Source: Paracyclopina nana (taxonomy: Eukaryota > Arthropoda > Copepoda > Cyclopoida > Cyclopettidae). From it: a DNA stretch of 64,000 nucleotides. The translations under genes and the position numbers were made by a program. How positions within the stretch are numbered: the stretch's first letter is position 1; the number at the start of each line of letters is the position of its first letter. The DNA lies in contig JAGUCH010000002.1 in NCBI GenBank assembly GCA_019096065.1, positions 13,280,501 to 13,344,500 of the forward strand, given 5' to 3'. Below, piece by piece: positions 44,537 to 54,450 of this stretch. The notes beneath the pieces were generated by a model that searched no databases, was not told the origin of the DNA, and was given only the letters and a program-made list of their open reading frames with translations.

Positions 44537-47500
44537 GTGGCCAGATCAAATAAACGTGTTGGCCATGTGACAAAAGCTAATAATGACTTTGGGCAGGGTA
44601 TTGCATCGGAGCGTGATAAGAAAATGATCATCGTCGCGAATCTGACGCGAATCTTCAGACATTTGGAAATGCCAAAACTGACTAAAGTGTTAAGTGCTGT
44701 CCAGCAAGGTGAGTCTCTCTTGCCCAAAGATCAAACTGTACTTTTTCCAATTGTGCCACTATACGTATCACATCCAGATCAACCTGACAGTGAGCTGTTT
44801 GTGAATGGGTTTCTAGACACTGGTAGTGAAATGACATTCATCACTGAGTCGGTAAAAAATAAACTCAAAATAGTGGGGGTGCCAGACAATCAAAGCTTGC
44901 AATTTGTGGGTGCTCACTCCAAAATAAAGAGTGAAAAGATAAAGGTGATGCTGAGGCCAGCCAAGCCAAAGCCTCCCACAAAACGGTATGTGCTCACGGT
45001 GAACACCATTAACAGTTTGCAGCCCACCATGAGGTTGCCACCAATCGGGTTGTTGCAATCAAAATATGAACATATAAAACAATGTGACTTTCCTACTTTT
45101 GCAGAGGGTGCTCCTGAGATCTTGGTAGGTCAGGATAACTTTGATTTGATTTGCAGCCTCAAGACAGTGTGTGGTCCACAACGAGAAGATCCAGTGATAC
45201 AGCATACCCGATTGGGGCCCACAGTGTCATATTCAGAAAACCCATCCAAGAGTCTGGTGTGCACCTCCCTAAAAAGTGAAAGCAGTGATAATCATTACAG
45301 TGCAGAACCACCCCCTTATGAAGCCTTGAAAGTGTTGTACGAATTGGAAAAGTACCCTGAAGAACATGTGAAGCCCCTAAGTGTCAATGAGAAGCGAGCT
45401 CTAGAGATTCTGGAGCAAACTCGTCAGTTGCCAAGTGGTGAATACGAAGTGCCGGAACTTTGGCGACTGGGGGAGCCTGACTTCTTATCGAATTATTACG
45501 AAGTCTTAGTTGACACCCGTGATGTTGAGAAGAAATTGCTCAGCAGAAACCAAGCAGCTTATGATAAGGCGTGCGCCGAAATCCAACAGTGGTTGGACCT
45601 TGGTTTCATCAGGTGTCTCGATCCTGCATTGGAAAAGATCACTGATGGCAGGTTTCTGGCATGGCTGTTTGTCAACAGGCTCGATAAGCCATCAATGCCC
45701 GTGCGGGTTGTCTTTGATGGAACCCGTAAGTCCAAGGACGGGAAGTCGTTGAACGATGCTTTGCTGCCCGGCCCCAAACTCCAGACTGATTGCTACGATA
45801 TCATGCTTCTTGCAAGAGAAAAGCCTGTGTGCTTCACCAGTGACATCAGCAAGATGTACTTGCGATTCAAGCTGAGGCCCGAAGACCGAAAGTACCATCG
45901 TTTTGTGTGGCAGGACAAGGTCTATGAGTTCATGTCAGTCCCATTTGGAACTACGGCAGCCCCATGCATGGCACTGTACTGTGTTCAGAAGCATGCGGAA
46001 TTGTACAAAGAAAAGTACCCAGTGGCGTACAGACTCATTAAGACCTGCCTATATGTCGACGACTTCATCGCAAGTGTTGAGAGCACTGAGGAATTTGTGG
46101 AAGTCTCCAAACAACTCTTGGAGATCATGGACGCTGCCAAGTTGCCATTGCGCAAATGGACATGCTCAGATGCCGCAGGGCTTGGCCACATTCCACCTGA
46201 ATGGCGTGCCTCGACGTACCACGTCAAGGAAGAAGACGCTGAAACAACAAAGGCTTTAGGGATGCACATCGACCAAACGACTGACACTATCTTCTTCGAA
46301 AAACCCTCGTATGAGCCGTTCAAGAACATTCCGCTAACCTTATGAACCATGGTCAAGTACACCCCAAGATTGTTCGACTTATTAGGCTTGGTCAACCCGG
46401 TCACATTGCCTGCCAAATTGTTGATCCAAGCGGCGTGCGCCATAAGGTCGTTACTCAAGATCAATTGGGACACAGATCTTTCCAAAATCGGGACAGAAGA
46501 AGCCAATGAAATTGTAACAAAGTGGAACATGTATGTCCAAGATCTGGATGACATCGGGGGTATCTCAATCCCACGAGGACTTCGACACAAGGCTGCTGGG
46601 AAGAAGTATCTTCATGTCATGTCAGATGCAAGCGACGTAGCATATGCGGCATGCGCCTACCTTGTCTGCCACTACGAAGATGCAGAGACCACATCAACTC
46701 TGGTGACCTCAAGAATGAAGTTGTGTCCCTTGAATGAAATCCGATCCATTGCAGAAAAAGAGTTACTTGGAGCAGTTCTAGGAGCAAGAATTGCATGTCA
46801 CCTGCACAGACTTTATGAAGGCATTGATGATGTCTTTTTATGGACAGATTCCAGAGTGGTTCTGCATTGGATTTCAAAACCTGCCAGAAATTGGAGAGTA
46901 TTCGTCGGAAGACATGCGTCAGAAATATTTCAAACGACGCACCAATGGTCATGGCGTCACATCAAGGGCACCTTGAATGCTTCGGACAAAGCCACTCGTG
47001 GTGTCACGGCAAAAGAGCTAGCCACAGACCAGGCCTGGTTCAGTGGCCCAGCTTTCATCAAAGATTCGCCAGAAAACTATCCCGCTGAAAACATCGACCT
47101 CACCAATGACGACAAAGCAATTGTGGAGAAATCTGCGAAAAAGTCGTTAATAAATTCAGCCATGCAAGAATTTATTAAAGCGGGGGAGGGCATCATCCCA
47201 GACCATCTGAAATTGACAAAGCGGATCAAGATGAGATGGAAAAGTTGGAGGTCCACCGAGTTCATGTTCGACATAGCCAAGTTCAAATATGGCTACCTGG
47301 TCAGGAAGTTGGCTTTCTTCATGAGATGGAGGAACAAGGCAATTGACAAGGAGATGATCGTGGCCAGCGGTGAACCTGGTCCCATGGAGATCACCCATGC
47401 GGAAAGTGCACTGGCAGGCATCTTTCAGCAGCAGGAATTTGCTGAGGAGCTCGACTACCTGTACAGGAACAAAAAGTGGCCTCAGTCATCACAGCTAGCT

Positions 47501-49078
47501 TCGCTCAATGTGTTTATTGGCAAGCATGGTGATCTGCGCATGAGGGGGCGGACTTACAAAGGTGAGCCCACCTGGATTGGGCGAAATCGACTGGTGATCC
47601 CCGAAAAGTTGGCTGTACAGCTGTGTGAGCATCTTCACCAGCAAATAGGGCATGGCTATGGCCCAGTCACCATGGCAGCGACTCTCCAAACCAGGTACTA
47701 TGTTCGCAGTGCTAAGGCTATCTTTCAGAGTGTCACCCAGAGTTGCTGGTTGTGTGCGATCGCAAGAGCAAAGGTGGTAAGACAAGTCATGGCTCCATTG
47801 CCGTCAAACTTCTTAGTGTCAGCTGAGCAGATGTTCCCGTTCAGAAGGATCTCGCTGGACTATGCTGGCCCCTTTGTTGTGAAATATGGCAGAGGCAGCA
47901 TCAAGGTTTATGTGCTCATAGCTCATTGCCAAGATAGCAAAGCTATCCATGCCGAGGTGACCCCTGACTTGACGGCGAACGCCTTAAAAAATGCTCTGGA
48001 TCGTATGATTGCAAGGACTGGAGTGCCTCAGCAGATCCGCAGTGATCAAGGGGCAAGCTTGAAAAAGATTCGTCTTGAGATATATAATAATCCAAGACAC
48101 AAAGAGTTGACTGAAAAGCTCGACTCAATGGACTGGGCTGAAGTGAGGAAAAGTGCATCAGAAATTGGTGTTCAAGATTGGCGACTTGCCCCCCCGTATG
48201 GGCCCAACTGTAACGGTTTGGCTGAGAGTTCCATAAAAAATTGGAAGAGAGCTCTTTACAAGATCTGCGGGGAATCTGTGTTGACATTTGACGAGTTCTC
48301 CACCTTGACCAAGAGGGCGGAGAGTATGGTCAATGCCAGGCCGATCGGCAATATAGATGGGCACATATTGACGCCCAATCACTTCCTCACGAGGGGGCCT
48401 GGAGGAGACCTCATCCCCAGTATTGACCCCAAGGACATTGAGACTTTACCAAAGAGGTACTCGCTGATGGAGAAGTGTCTGCATCACTTGTGGGAGTTTT
48501 ACATCCAAGGATGGCTTTTGCGCATCCAGAAATTGCCAAAGTGGCAAAACTTTGTGCGATCACTAAAAATCGGCGATCCTGTGATTATGATTGATCCCAG
48601 GAAGTATGCCAAGAGAAGCAATTGGCGACTGGCCGTTGTGGACAAGGTGTACACCAATGCAGATGGCATGGTACGTCGAGTCATCATCAGATATGCTCTC
48701 ACCATGAAGGACAAACAAGGGAAAGAGTTTGTTGCCTTTCATTACAAGGAGCGCCCAATCCAGTTCGTAATCCCAATGCCAATCTTAGCCGAAGAGGAAG
48801 CAGCTGAATTAGTGCCGCCTTTAAAAATCAGAAAAGGCACACTGATGGAAGAACCAGTCTCAGAGGCCTTGCCTTTTGAAGGACCCTCCACTGAGCCACA
48901 TAAACCTGGCGAACTAGTTGATGATTGGGAAGAAGACCTGGAAGATGCATTCGAGCAAGCCGATGATGGAGAAAAAGACCTCTTGATCCACCTGGACCAA
49001 GGCTTAGATTTCTTACATGGTCCTATTGCTTCGCGCACACGCTCCCAGAGAAAAACTCCCCAGCCCCAGCTAAATTGA
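44537..49078 (+). CDS. Bel-Pao pol region (protease, RT, RNase H, integrase)
   Basis: Shows an aspartic protease (LDTGSEMTF), reverse transcriptase (ISKMYLRFKL, CLYVDDFIAS), an RNase H-like segment (HVMSDASDVAYAA), an integrase with an HHCC zinc part and a catalytic core (RISLDYAGPF, IRSDQGAS), and a C-terminal DUF5641-like domain (GDPVIMIDPR). These are the Bel-Pao hallmarks in the usual order. The region looks nearly whole, with about one break. Confidence 0.9.
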
Positions 49079-49879
49079 CAGTTGTGAGCCCATGGAGCTC
49101 AAAAGAGAGGCCGCACGGCTGATCTTACCTGGCTGCAGAAGACTTCGTCCTGGTTGCAGAAGACATCGTCCTGGAAGCAGAAGATTACATCGATCAACAA
49201 ATGAAATTGCATCGATTTTATCATTGTTATTAAAAATAGCATGCAAGTGAGCTGTCCAGCGCAATTTCAGTCTTGTTTGCATACTTGCAGTTCAACGACT
49301 GAAAGGGCAAACGGCCTGTGCTGCGCAAATTTCATTGCTACAAGCGTCGCGCCCATTCAAACAGGGCAGTAGCTTTGAACTCAATTGCATTGCTAATTTA
49401 TTATTGTTATCTCATTATTGTTAGGGAGATTGAAATGTGTGCTGCGCAGCGAAAAGCAAGAAACTTCGGAAAAATCATGCCTTTGCGACGTGTAAAACTT
49501 CTCAATCAAAATCTGGCATTTCGCGCATGCATGGCATTTTCATCTCATATTATTATAACCTGCGTGTTAAAATTGTTTGTTTTTTCTCTTGTTTTGGAGC
49601 TTAACTGCGGTTGATGCATTTTTGGCGCCTAAATTTGAATTGCAACTGCACGTGCCGGGCGGCGTGTCAGCGATTTTGAGTGCCTTCTTTAAAATTCAGA
49701 TGTTGGCAGCAAAATCTTTGTGAGCTGATATGACCGGGCTGTGCAGCTGCGCGCGAGTTTTTGCTCAACTTGACAGTTATGCTTATATCCGAGTTTCCCT
49801 TCCATATTTCCATGTATTATGGCATATCTCTAGCAAACCTTACCCAAAACAATGTCTGTTTTGGGGAGGGGGCTGGATT

Positions 49880-50216
49880 TGGTGCACACCTGTATTTTAG
49901 CAACCTTGTATTGCGCACTATTCAGCTATTGTCTCAATTACTAAGAATGCTAAGAAGCTCAATACAGAATAATCCGCCATTGCAATAAGAAGTCCAATTT
50001 CTTAGACTTTGGCCCAGCGGCCTCTATTTCAGGACTTATAGTGAGAGTATCAAGTCTTATATAGCGGCCTCATCCTCGGGATCTATCCAGGCCAAATAGC
50101 CCCCTTGATTTCGGCCCTATCTCGTCTCGTCCTCGGCCTCGTCCTCGGCCCCCGGCCTCGACCTCGGCCTCGACATCGACCTGGAGACAAGGTAGTATTC
50201 ATTCAGGTCATCACCA
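49880..50216 (+). repeat. 3' LTR
   Basis: 337 bp, same as the 5' LTR apart from one base by eye. Preceded directly by a purine-rich tract (GGGGAGGGGG). Confidence 0.93.
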
Positions 50217-50581
50217 TCCCCCAAATTGCTTAGAAAGAAATGTGACATAAAAGAGCTGAGTCGGATCGGTAAACTGAATTATAACACGAGGAAATTGTAT
50301 TACAGTATATAAAATGTAAAAGTTTCACTGAGGTTTTTTTAAGCGTATGAGGGCTCAGAATTTTTGGTTGGGGAGCGTATCTAAGGATTTGTTTTGCCTA
50401 TTTTGTCTTCAATCTTTAAAAGTATGAAGGCTACATCAAAAATAATTACATCATTGGAAACCTCTCATTGAGTAGATTCTGAAATCATAAAAATATCTTT
50501 ATATTTACTAACATTTTATTAAATGCAAATTCAAACTCAAGACCTTTTATTATTGTGGACATTACTATTAATGGGGATATA

Positions 50582-50665
50582 CTAAAATGCGCAACATGCG
50601 CGACAAAGTACTAAAATGCGCGACATGTGCGCCTACTAAAAAGCGCGACATGCGCGACAAATACT
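50582..50665. repeat. Short tandem repeat, three units of 25-29 bp
   Basis: Units are CTAAAATGCGCAACATGCGC, CTAAAATGCGCGACATGTGC and CTAAAAAGCGCGACATGCGC, each with a short tail. A fourth partial unit (CTGAAATGCGCGACAG) is at about 50887. Confidence 0.8.
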
Positions 50666-51138
50666 GATGTGCATTTTTTTCTTAGTACCTTGTCCTTATA
50701 GTATGAACAGATAGCAAAAATCCCACCTTTCCAGCTTTCAGAAAATAATTAAGAGAAAAAGCTAAAAAACAGTTTTGGGACGCCCAATGTAAGAAGTGAT
50801 CGGGCATCTAATATGTTCTCTTTGTTGCCTGTTTCCTAGCATGAATTCTCCATACCAACTTTTTGTTGTCAGGCATCTTAGTGCCTACTGAAATGCGCGA
50901 CAGCATCCAAAACTTGCAGAAAATCACTGTCAAATTGCCTAAAAACCTTTGCAATGGGCTCTCATTAATAATGAAATAAAGGGGTGCAATAATGCCATCC
51001 ATTAAAAACAAAACAAAGCTATTAACCTATTGGCTATAGCAAGAAGCGAAACAAATGGAAGAAATTGGCCTTGCACATTTTTCTTTCCCTCGCTGCGCTC
51101 GGATGAAAAATAGTTGCTCGGTTCTCAAATTTTTTCCG

Positions 51139-51304
51139 ACCTCTCAGGGATTTTTCTTGGGGTCTAACTTTTGCTGAGGCGGTAAGGAACTAGTTCAACT
51201 TTATTATAAGATATTCAGTTGAACTATAGGGAACTATTAGTCTTAGCCTAGGTGGCGCCAGCTAGTAGTTCTTACTACATAGCGCGTGAGCTCAAGTGAT
51301 GTGT
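51139..51304 (-). repeat. Inner inverted repeat, right partner
   Basis: Reverse complement of 36354-36519, with the same internal palindrome TAGTTCAACT/AGTTGAACTA. Confidence 0.85.
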
Positions 51305-51305
51305 G

Positions 51306-51679
51306 CTGTTATAGTGCCCTATTCTTCTACTTAGCTTTGCCCAGCTTTTTCATCAGATGTCAAATATAGAAAAGAAATTGTATCATAAATGTTGTTGTGA
51401 ATCAGTAGCTCAGTCGGTAAAGCATTGGTCTCCTTTGCCAGATGTCCAGGGCTCAATCCCCACTCAAGAAAGATGTACTTTTTCACCTTTTTTCTCTAAT
51501 GGGAAATGCCTGGTCCCATTTCATGTTGCCAAACAGAGGCGTGACACACCTTATAAAATACTTTATAATGTGCGTCACTTGATAAAGCAAGGTGACAGAG
51601 CTTTATATGTTTAGTTGAATAAACTGAGACAAATTGGTAAACTGAATTATACATACGAAAATTGCTTTCCATCATAAAA
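51306..51679 (+). mobile_element. Truncated copy of tRNA-bearing element A
   Basis: From the tRNA-like part to the right terminus it follows 39448-39726 (shared GACACACCTTATAAAATACT, GGTAAACTGAATTATACATA and GAAAATTGCTTTCCATCATA). The left terminus is missing. Confidence 0.7.
51399..51471 (+). other. tRNA-like sequence A, second copy
   Basis: TAGCTCAGTCGGTAAAGC, an anticodon arm TTGGT/GCCAG that pairs fully allowing G-T, loop CTCCTTT (anticodon CCT), and a B box CAGGGCTCAATCCCC with one change from consensus. Ends in a T-rich stretch. Better anticodon stem than copy A. Confidence 0.58.
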
Positions 51680-51984
51680 AAGTAGCTTTTTCTGGTTCAG
51701 TTCCAAGAAGTGCCAAATTTGCAGCACAATTTGTCACCAACTTTTGGTATTTGATAAATTTATTGAGAAGCAATGAACACCCCTAGTTTTCGCTTCGATC
51801 AAAGCAGTGCATTGGTTTGAGCTCAACCTTTGTAAAAAAAAATTCCAAGAATGGCCGGACACCTGCAGTTGAGAGCGTGATACTCTCATCAAATTTTTCT
51901 GCTCTGGGTTTTACCTAAAGCGTCTTTAGTTTTACCAGATGGATGCCAATTTTATTTAATACGAGCCGCCTAGATACCCTGCAT

Positions 51985-52212
51985 ACTAGTTCAACTGTAT
52001 TATAAGAGAGAGCGGCAATCTTGGGTAGCTGAGATCAATGCGAGCCCTCCAAAATTTGCGAAGGTCGAACTTATTTACTTGGCGAGGTGGAGTGACAGAT
52101 TTCCTAAAAATTGCGCCACCTATGACTTCGACCAGAGCTTCGACCTTTGCAATCTGCTCAGCAATGTGCGTTGCATGATTGCCGCTCTCTCTTATAATAA
52201 AGTTGAACTAGT
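51985..52212. mobile_element. MITE, 228 bp, with about 35-bp inverted ends
   Basis: Left end ACTAGTTCAACTGTATTATA AGAGAGAGCGGCAATC, right end its complement with about one difference and a short length change. The internal sequence is not coding. The ends share TAGTTCAACT with the palindrome inside 36354-36519 and 51139-51304. Target duplication unclear. Confidence 0.8.
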
Positions 52213-52245
52213 AAATCCGTATATACAAAAAACAGCATCATACCC

Positions 52246-52319
52246 AACCGCACCCAATAGCACGATACCGCACCCCGCACCGAACCGCACCCAATAGCAC
52301 AATACCGCACCATACTAAA
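52246..52319. repeat. Tandem repeat, 37-bp unit
   Basis: AACCGCACCCAATAGCAC then ATACCGCACC occurs at 52246 and again at 52283. A related ACCGCACCGAACAGCACCC is at about 52429-52447. Confidence 0.75.
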
Positions 52320-52449
52320 AACCACACCATAACAAAAAGAGAAATAAAAAAATTCAATATAATAAGAAAAAATTCATTATCACAGAGAGTAAAAATAATG
52401 GCCAAAAAACACGCCAAAAACAGGGCTACCGCACCGAACAGCACCCATG

Positions 52450-52877
52450 GTAGTAAAACCAGGCTATGATATAAAAATTACTTTGAGGCATCTCATGACC
52501 CAAAAGCTGACTGTACCTCATGAGTTAGGTCCCAGAGAGTCCAAAACCAGCCCTAACTCAAAAACTTTACAACTCAGTAAATCATTAGGGGGAAAAGTAC
52601 ATAGGGCAAGCATCTTATACGCCAAGGGACAAATGTCTTGAGGGATTAAGCCTTTAGGGGCAAATATCCTAGAAGCAAAAGACATGCAGCCGATCAAACT
52701 ACATTACTTCAATGATACTCATATGCGCGTCCGCTCCTGTGTGTCTAAATTGTGGACCCATGCATCAGGTCAACTAAACATAGTCCATTTTTAGTTTCCT
52801 CTCCTCAATTTCTAGGCAAAATTTTCGTGGCGTATCGCAGCCGCAGTACAGCAGCCTATTCATCAATCATATAGACA
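52450..52877. other. Unassigned DNA inside the composite element
   Basis: No gene, no internal repeat seen, and no partner in the left half. Confidence 0.4.
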
Positions 52878-53301
52878 GCAGCATCATAACAAAGACACTC
52901 CATCTACCGAGTTTTTTGAAGAAACACTTGTGAGCCGAGTTCAAAATCACATTTTGTATGCATTAGTCGAGCCACTTTATTTAGGGCAAATAGCTATAGT
53001 AAATGGTTACTTTGTTTTTACAAATGCATAGCTTCAGGACTCTAACGTCTTGATGTTTTAAGTTTTTTTTGGGTATAATAGATTTAAAACCATTTTATTT
53101 TACTGTCATAAAGTAATCCTTTACAAAAATTGATAACTCTTGTGTGCTTGGGTCTTTATTTTGAACTACTTTACGAGTCGCAAAAACGCGCTAACTCAGT
53201 TTTTTTGCTCGAGCAGTGTCAGCTGAAAATCACAAATGTTGCCCATAAAGGCCGCTGGGATCGCCCTACATCAATGTTATTGTTATGATACTTATGTGAA
53301 T
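52878..53301 (-). repeat. Right outer inverted-repeat arm, uninterrupted
   Basis: Reverse complement of 32551-33415 without its MITE. Holds the empty MITE site GCGCTAACTC at 53188-53197. Ends ATACTTATGTGAAT. Confidence 0.88.
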
Positions 53302-54279
53302 TGAGTGAGAGACAAAGGTTGCAAATATGAGTCATGTGAGTCAGGATTTTGAATTACGCGCGCATTGCGCTGTAAGTAGATGAACAAGTCTTTGTTCGTG
53401 CACTGCATTTGATACCTGGGACTTGGAGGCAGTTTGGCAGATTTGAGGCTGTTAGGGCTTACTGGCCGAATAGATGGCGCATGTCGCATTTTAGGCTGTT
53501 TAGGCAGGTTGCGGCTATCGGCTTTTTAAAAAAGACCTGCACTATAATTTTAAGGCAACTACATTTGCTTGAAATAGTTACAAAAATGCTTTCCTGATCT
53601 GAATTCGTGGTTAAATGAGGCAGTAGCTCTGTAGAAAAAGTAAGCATTGATGGAGAGCGAAGAGGCTAAAATGATGCAATATTGGTGAAATTTCGCTCCG
53701 TCGTTCGTTAAAAAGATGACGAAACGTCCGTGCTGGGTTAGGGAGGACTTTTGCCGTCATCGCATTTTCGGCTTGTGAGCGCACGTAGTTTCGCGACTTT
53801 TCTTGCACGTGACGTCACCAAACGGGAAAAAGCTCCAACTGAATATTATTTCTCGCCAAATCATCAAGCGTAAATTCAATGTAAACAGAGCAAGTGCTTC
53901 GGCGAAAGAACGTCCTATTTGTAGGCTGAGTGCGGTAAATAAAAGTTGTATTGAATGATAACGGCCTCATTATCTCTTGTGACGTCACAGATAAGGGAAC
54001 CTGGTGGTGGCGCTTGGCTGCCGGTCCGACCCGCTTTGTTGGAGCGCGTTTTCTCACTCCTGCCTCCACTGCAATTGCAATGTAGATTGCCGACGACGAA
54101 ACTGAGAACGGAGTGAGGTAGCTGTGGCGGCAGAAGTAGCTGAAGCAGCAGCAGCAGCAGCAGATTAGCAGCGCCGCGGCTGCAAGAGAAGCATTATTGC
54201 CAGCAGCACAATACAGACAGTACAACAGCACTACTACTGCACCACTTCGACGACTCGACTAGGAGTGAGAAATTCAGTA
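53302..54279. other. MBD-R2 promoter and 5' UTR region
   Basis: No convincing gene. A CAG run (about six units, 54145-54163) lies in the presumed 5' UTR. Confidence 0.45.
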
Positions 54280-54351
54280 ATGGCGTCGAGTGGATGGAAG
54301 ACCGCCAAAGATCTCAGGACATTTGGACTTTTCGCAAGAAGCCTCGTTTAA
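54280..54351 (+). promoter_or_regulatory. Upstream open reading frame before MBD-R2
   Basis: ATG at 54280 opens 23 codons (MASSGWKTAKDLRTF...) and stops about 100 bases before the main start. If within the transcript it could reduce translation of MBD-R2. It shows no likeness to a THAP domain. Confidence 0.4.
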
Positions 54352-54450
54352 GAGGGCACAGTGGCCATCATTTTCGAGCCAGTAAGGTCGACGCACAGTG
54401 CCTGAGGGCCCCGCCCTCGAGGCACACACGCAAACACGTGCCTCAACGCC

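Larger units (their letters stand above)
40531..50216 (+). mobile_element. Bel-Pao LTR retrotransposon, near whole and very young
   Basis: Full-size element of 9,686 bp with 337-bp LTRs (TG...CA ends), a tRNA-primer-like site shortly after the 5' LTR (from about 40874), a gag region, a pol region and a purine-rich tract before the 3' LTR. The LTRs differ at one site by eye. Flanks show the 5-bp target duplication TCCCC (40526-40530, 50217-50221). The pol order protease, RT, RNase H, integrase and the gag type place it in Bel-Pao. It looks nearly whole, with about one break in the coding part. Inserted in the B/C tRNA-bearing element. Confidence 0.95.
40024..50310 (+). mobile_element. tRNA-bearing TIR element B/C, split by a retrotransposon
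   Basis: Left end TATATTCTGTAATACGATTT, right end (50291-50310) AAATTGTATTACAGTATATA: near-perfect inverted termini. It holds AATGAAGTTACTGG beside the left end and GGTAAACTGAATTATAACAC beside the right, as in element A, plus two tRNA-like sequences in a row. Without the inserted retrotransposon it is about 600 bp. Its inverted, more decayed copy is at 33763-34830. Confidence 0.72.
32551..53301. mobile_element. Composite inverted-repeat structure, about 20.7 kb
   Basis: The two ends, 32551-33415 and 52878-53301, are reverse complements over about 424 bp (the left one is split by a later MITE). Between them are further inverted pairs (33763-34830 with 40024-50310; 36354-36519 with 51139-51304), direct pairs, tRNA-like sequences, a spliced gene and a nested LTR retrotransposon. 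Removing the retrotransposon and the MITE leaves about 10.6 kb. I read this as one large non-autonomous terminal-inverted-repeat or foldback-type element, or a nest of several. No transposase frame is seen. Flanks do not show a clear target duplication (ATTCACAT at the left, ATGTGAAT at the right, then unlike DNA). Confidence 0.6.

Noticed and set aside
32551-53301. Polinton/Maverick or other large virus-like element
   Set aside because: No protein-primed DNA polymerase, capsid, ATPase or Polinton integrase frame is visible, and the only integrase belongs to the nested Bel-Pao element.
53815-54231. 138-codon minus-strand frame with poly-Cys
   Set aside because: The Cys run is just the complement of the CAG repeat in the MBD-R2 5' region.
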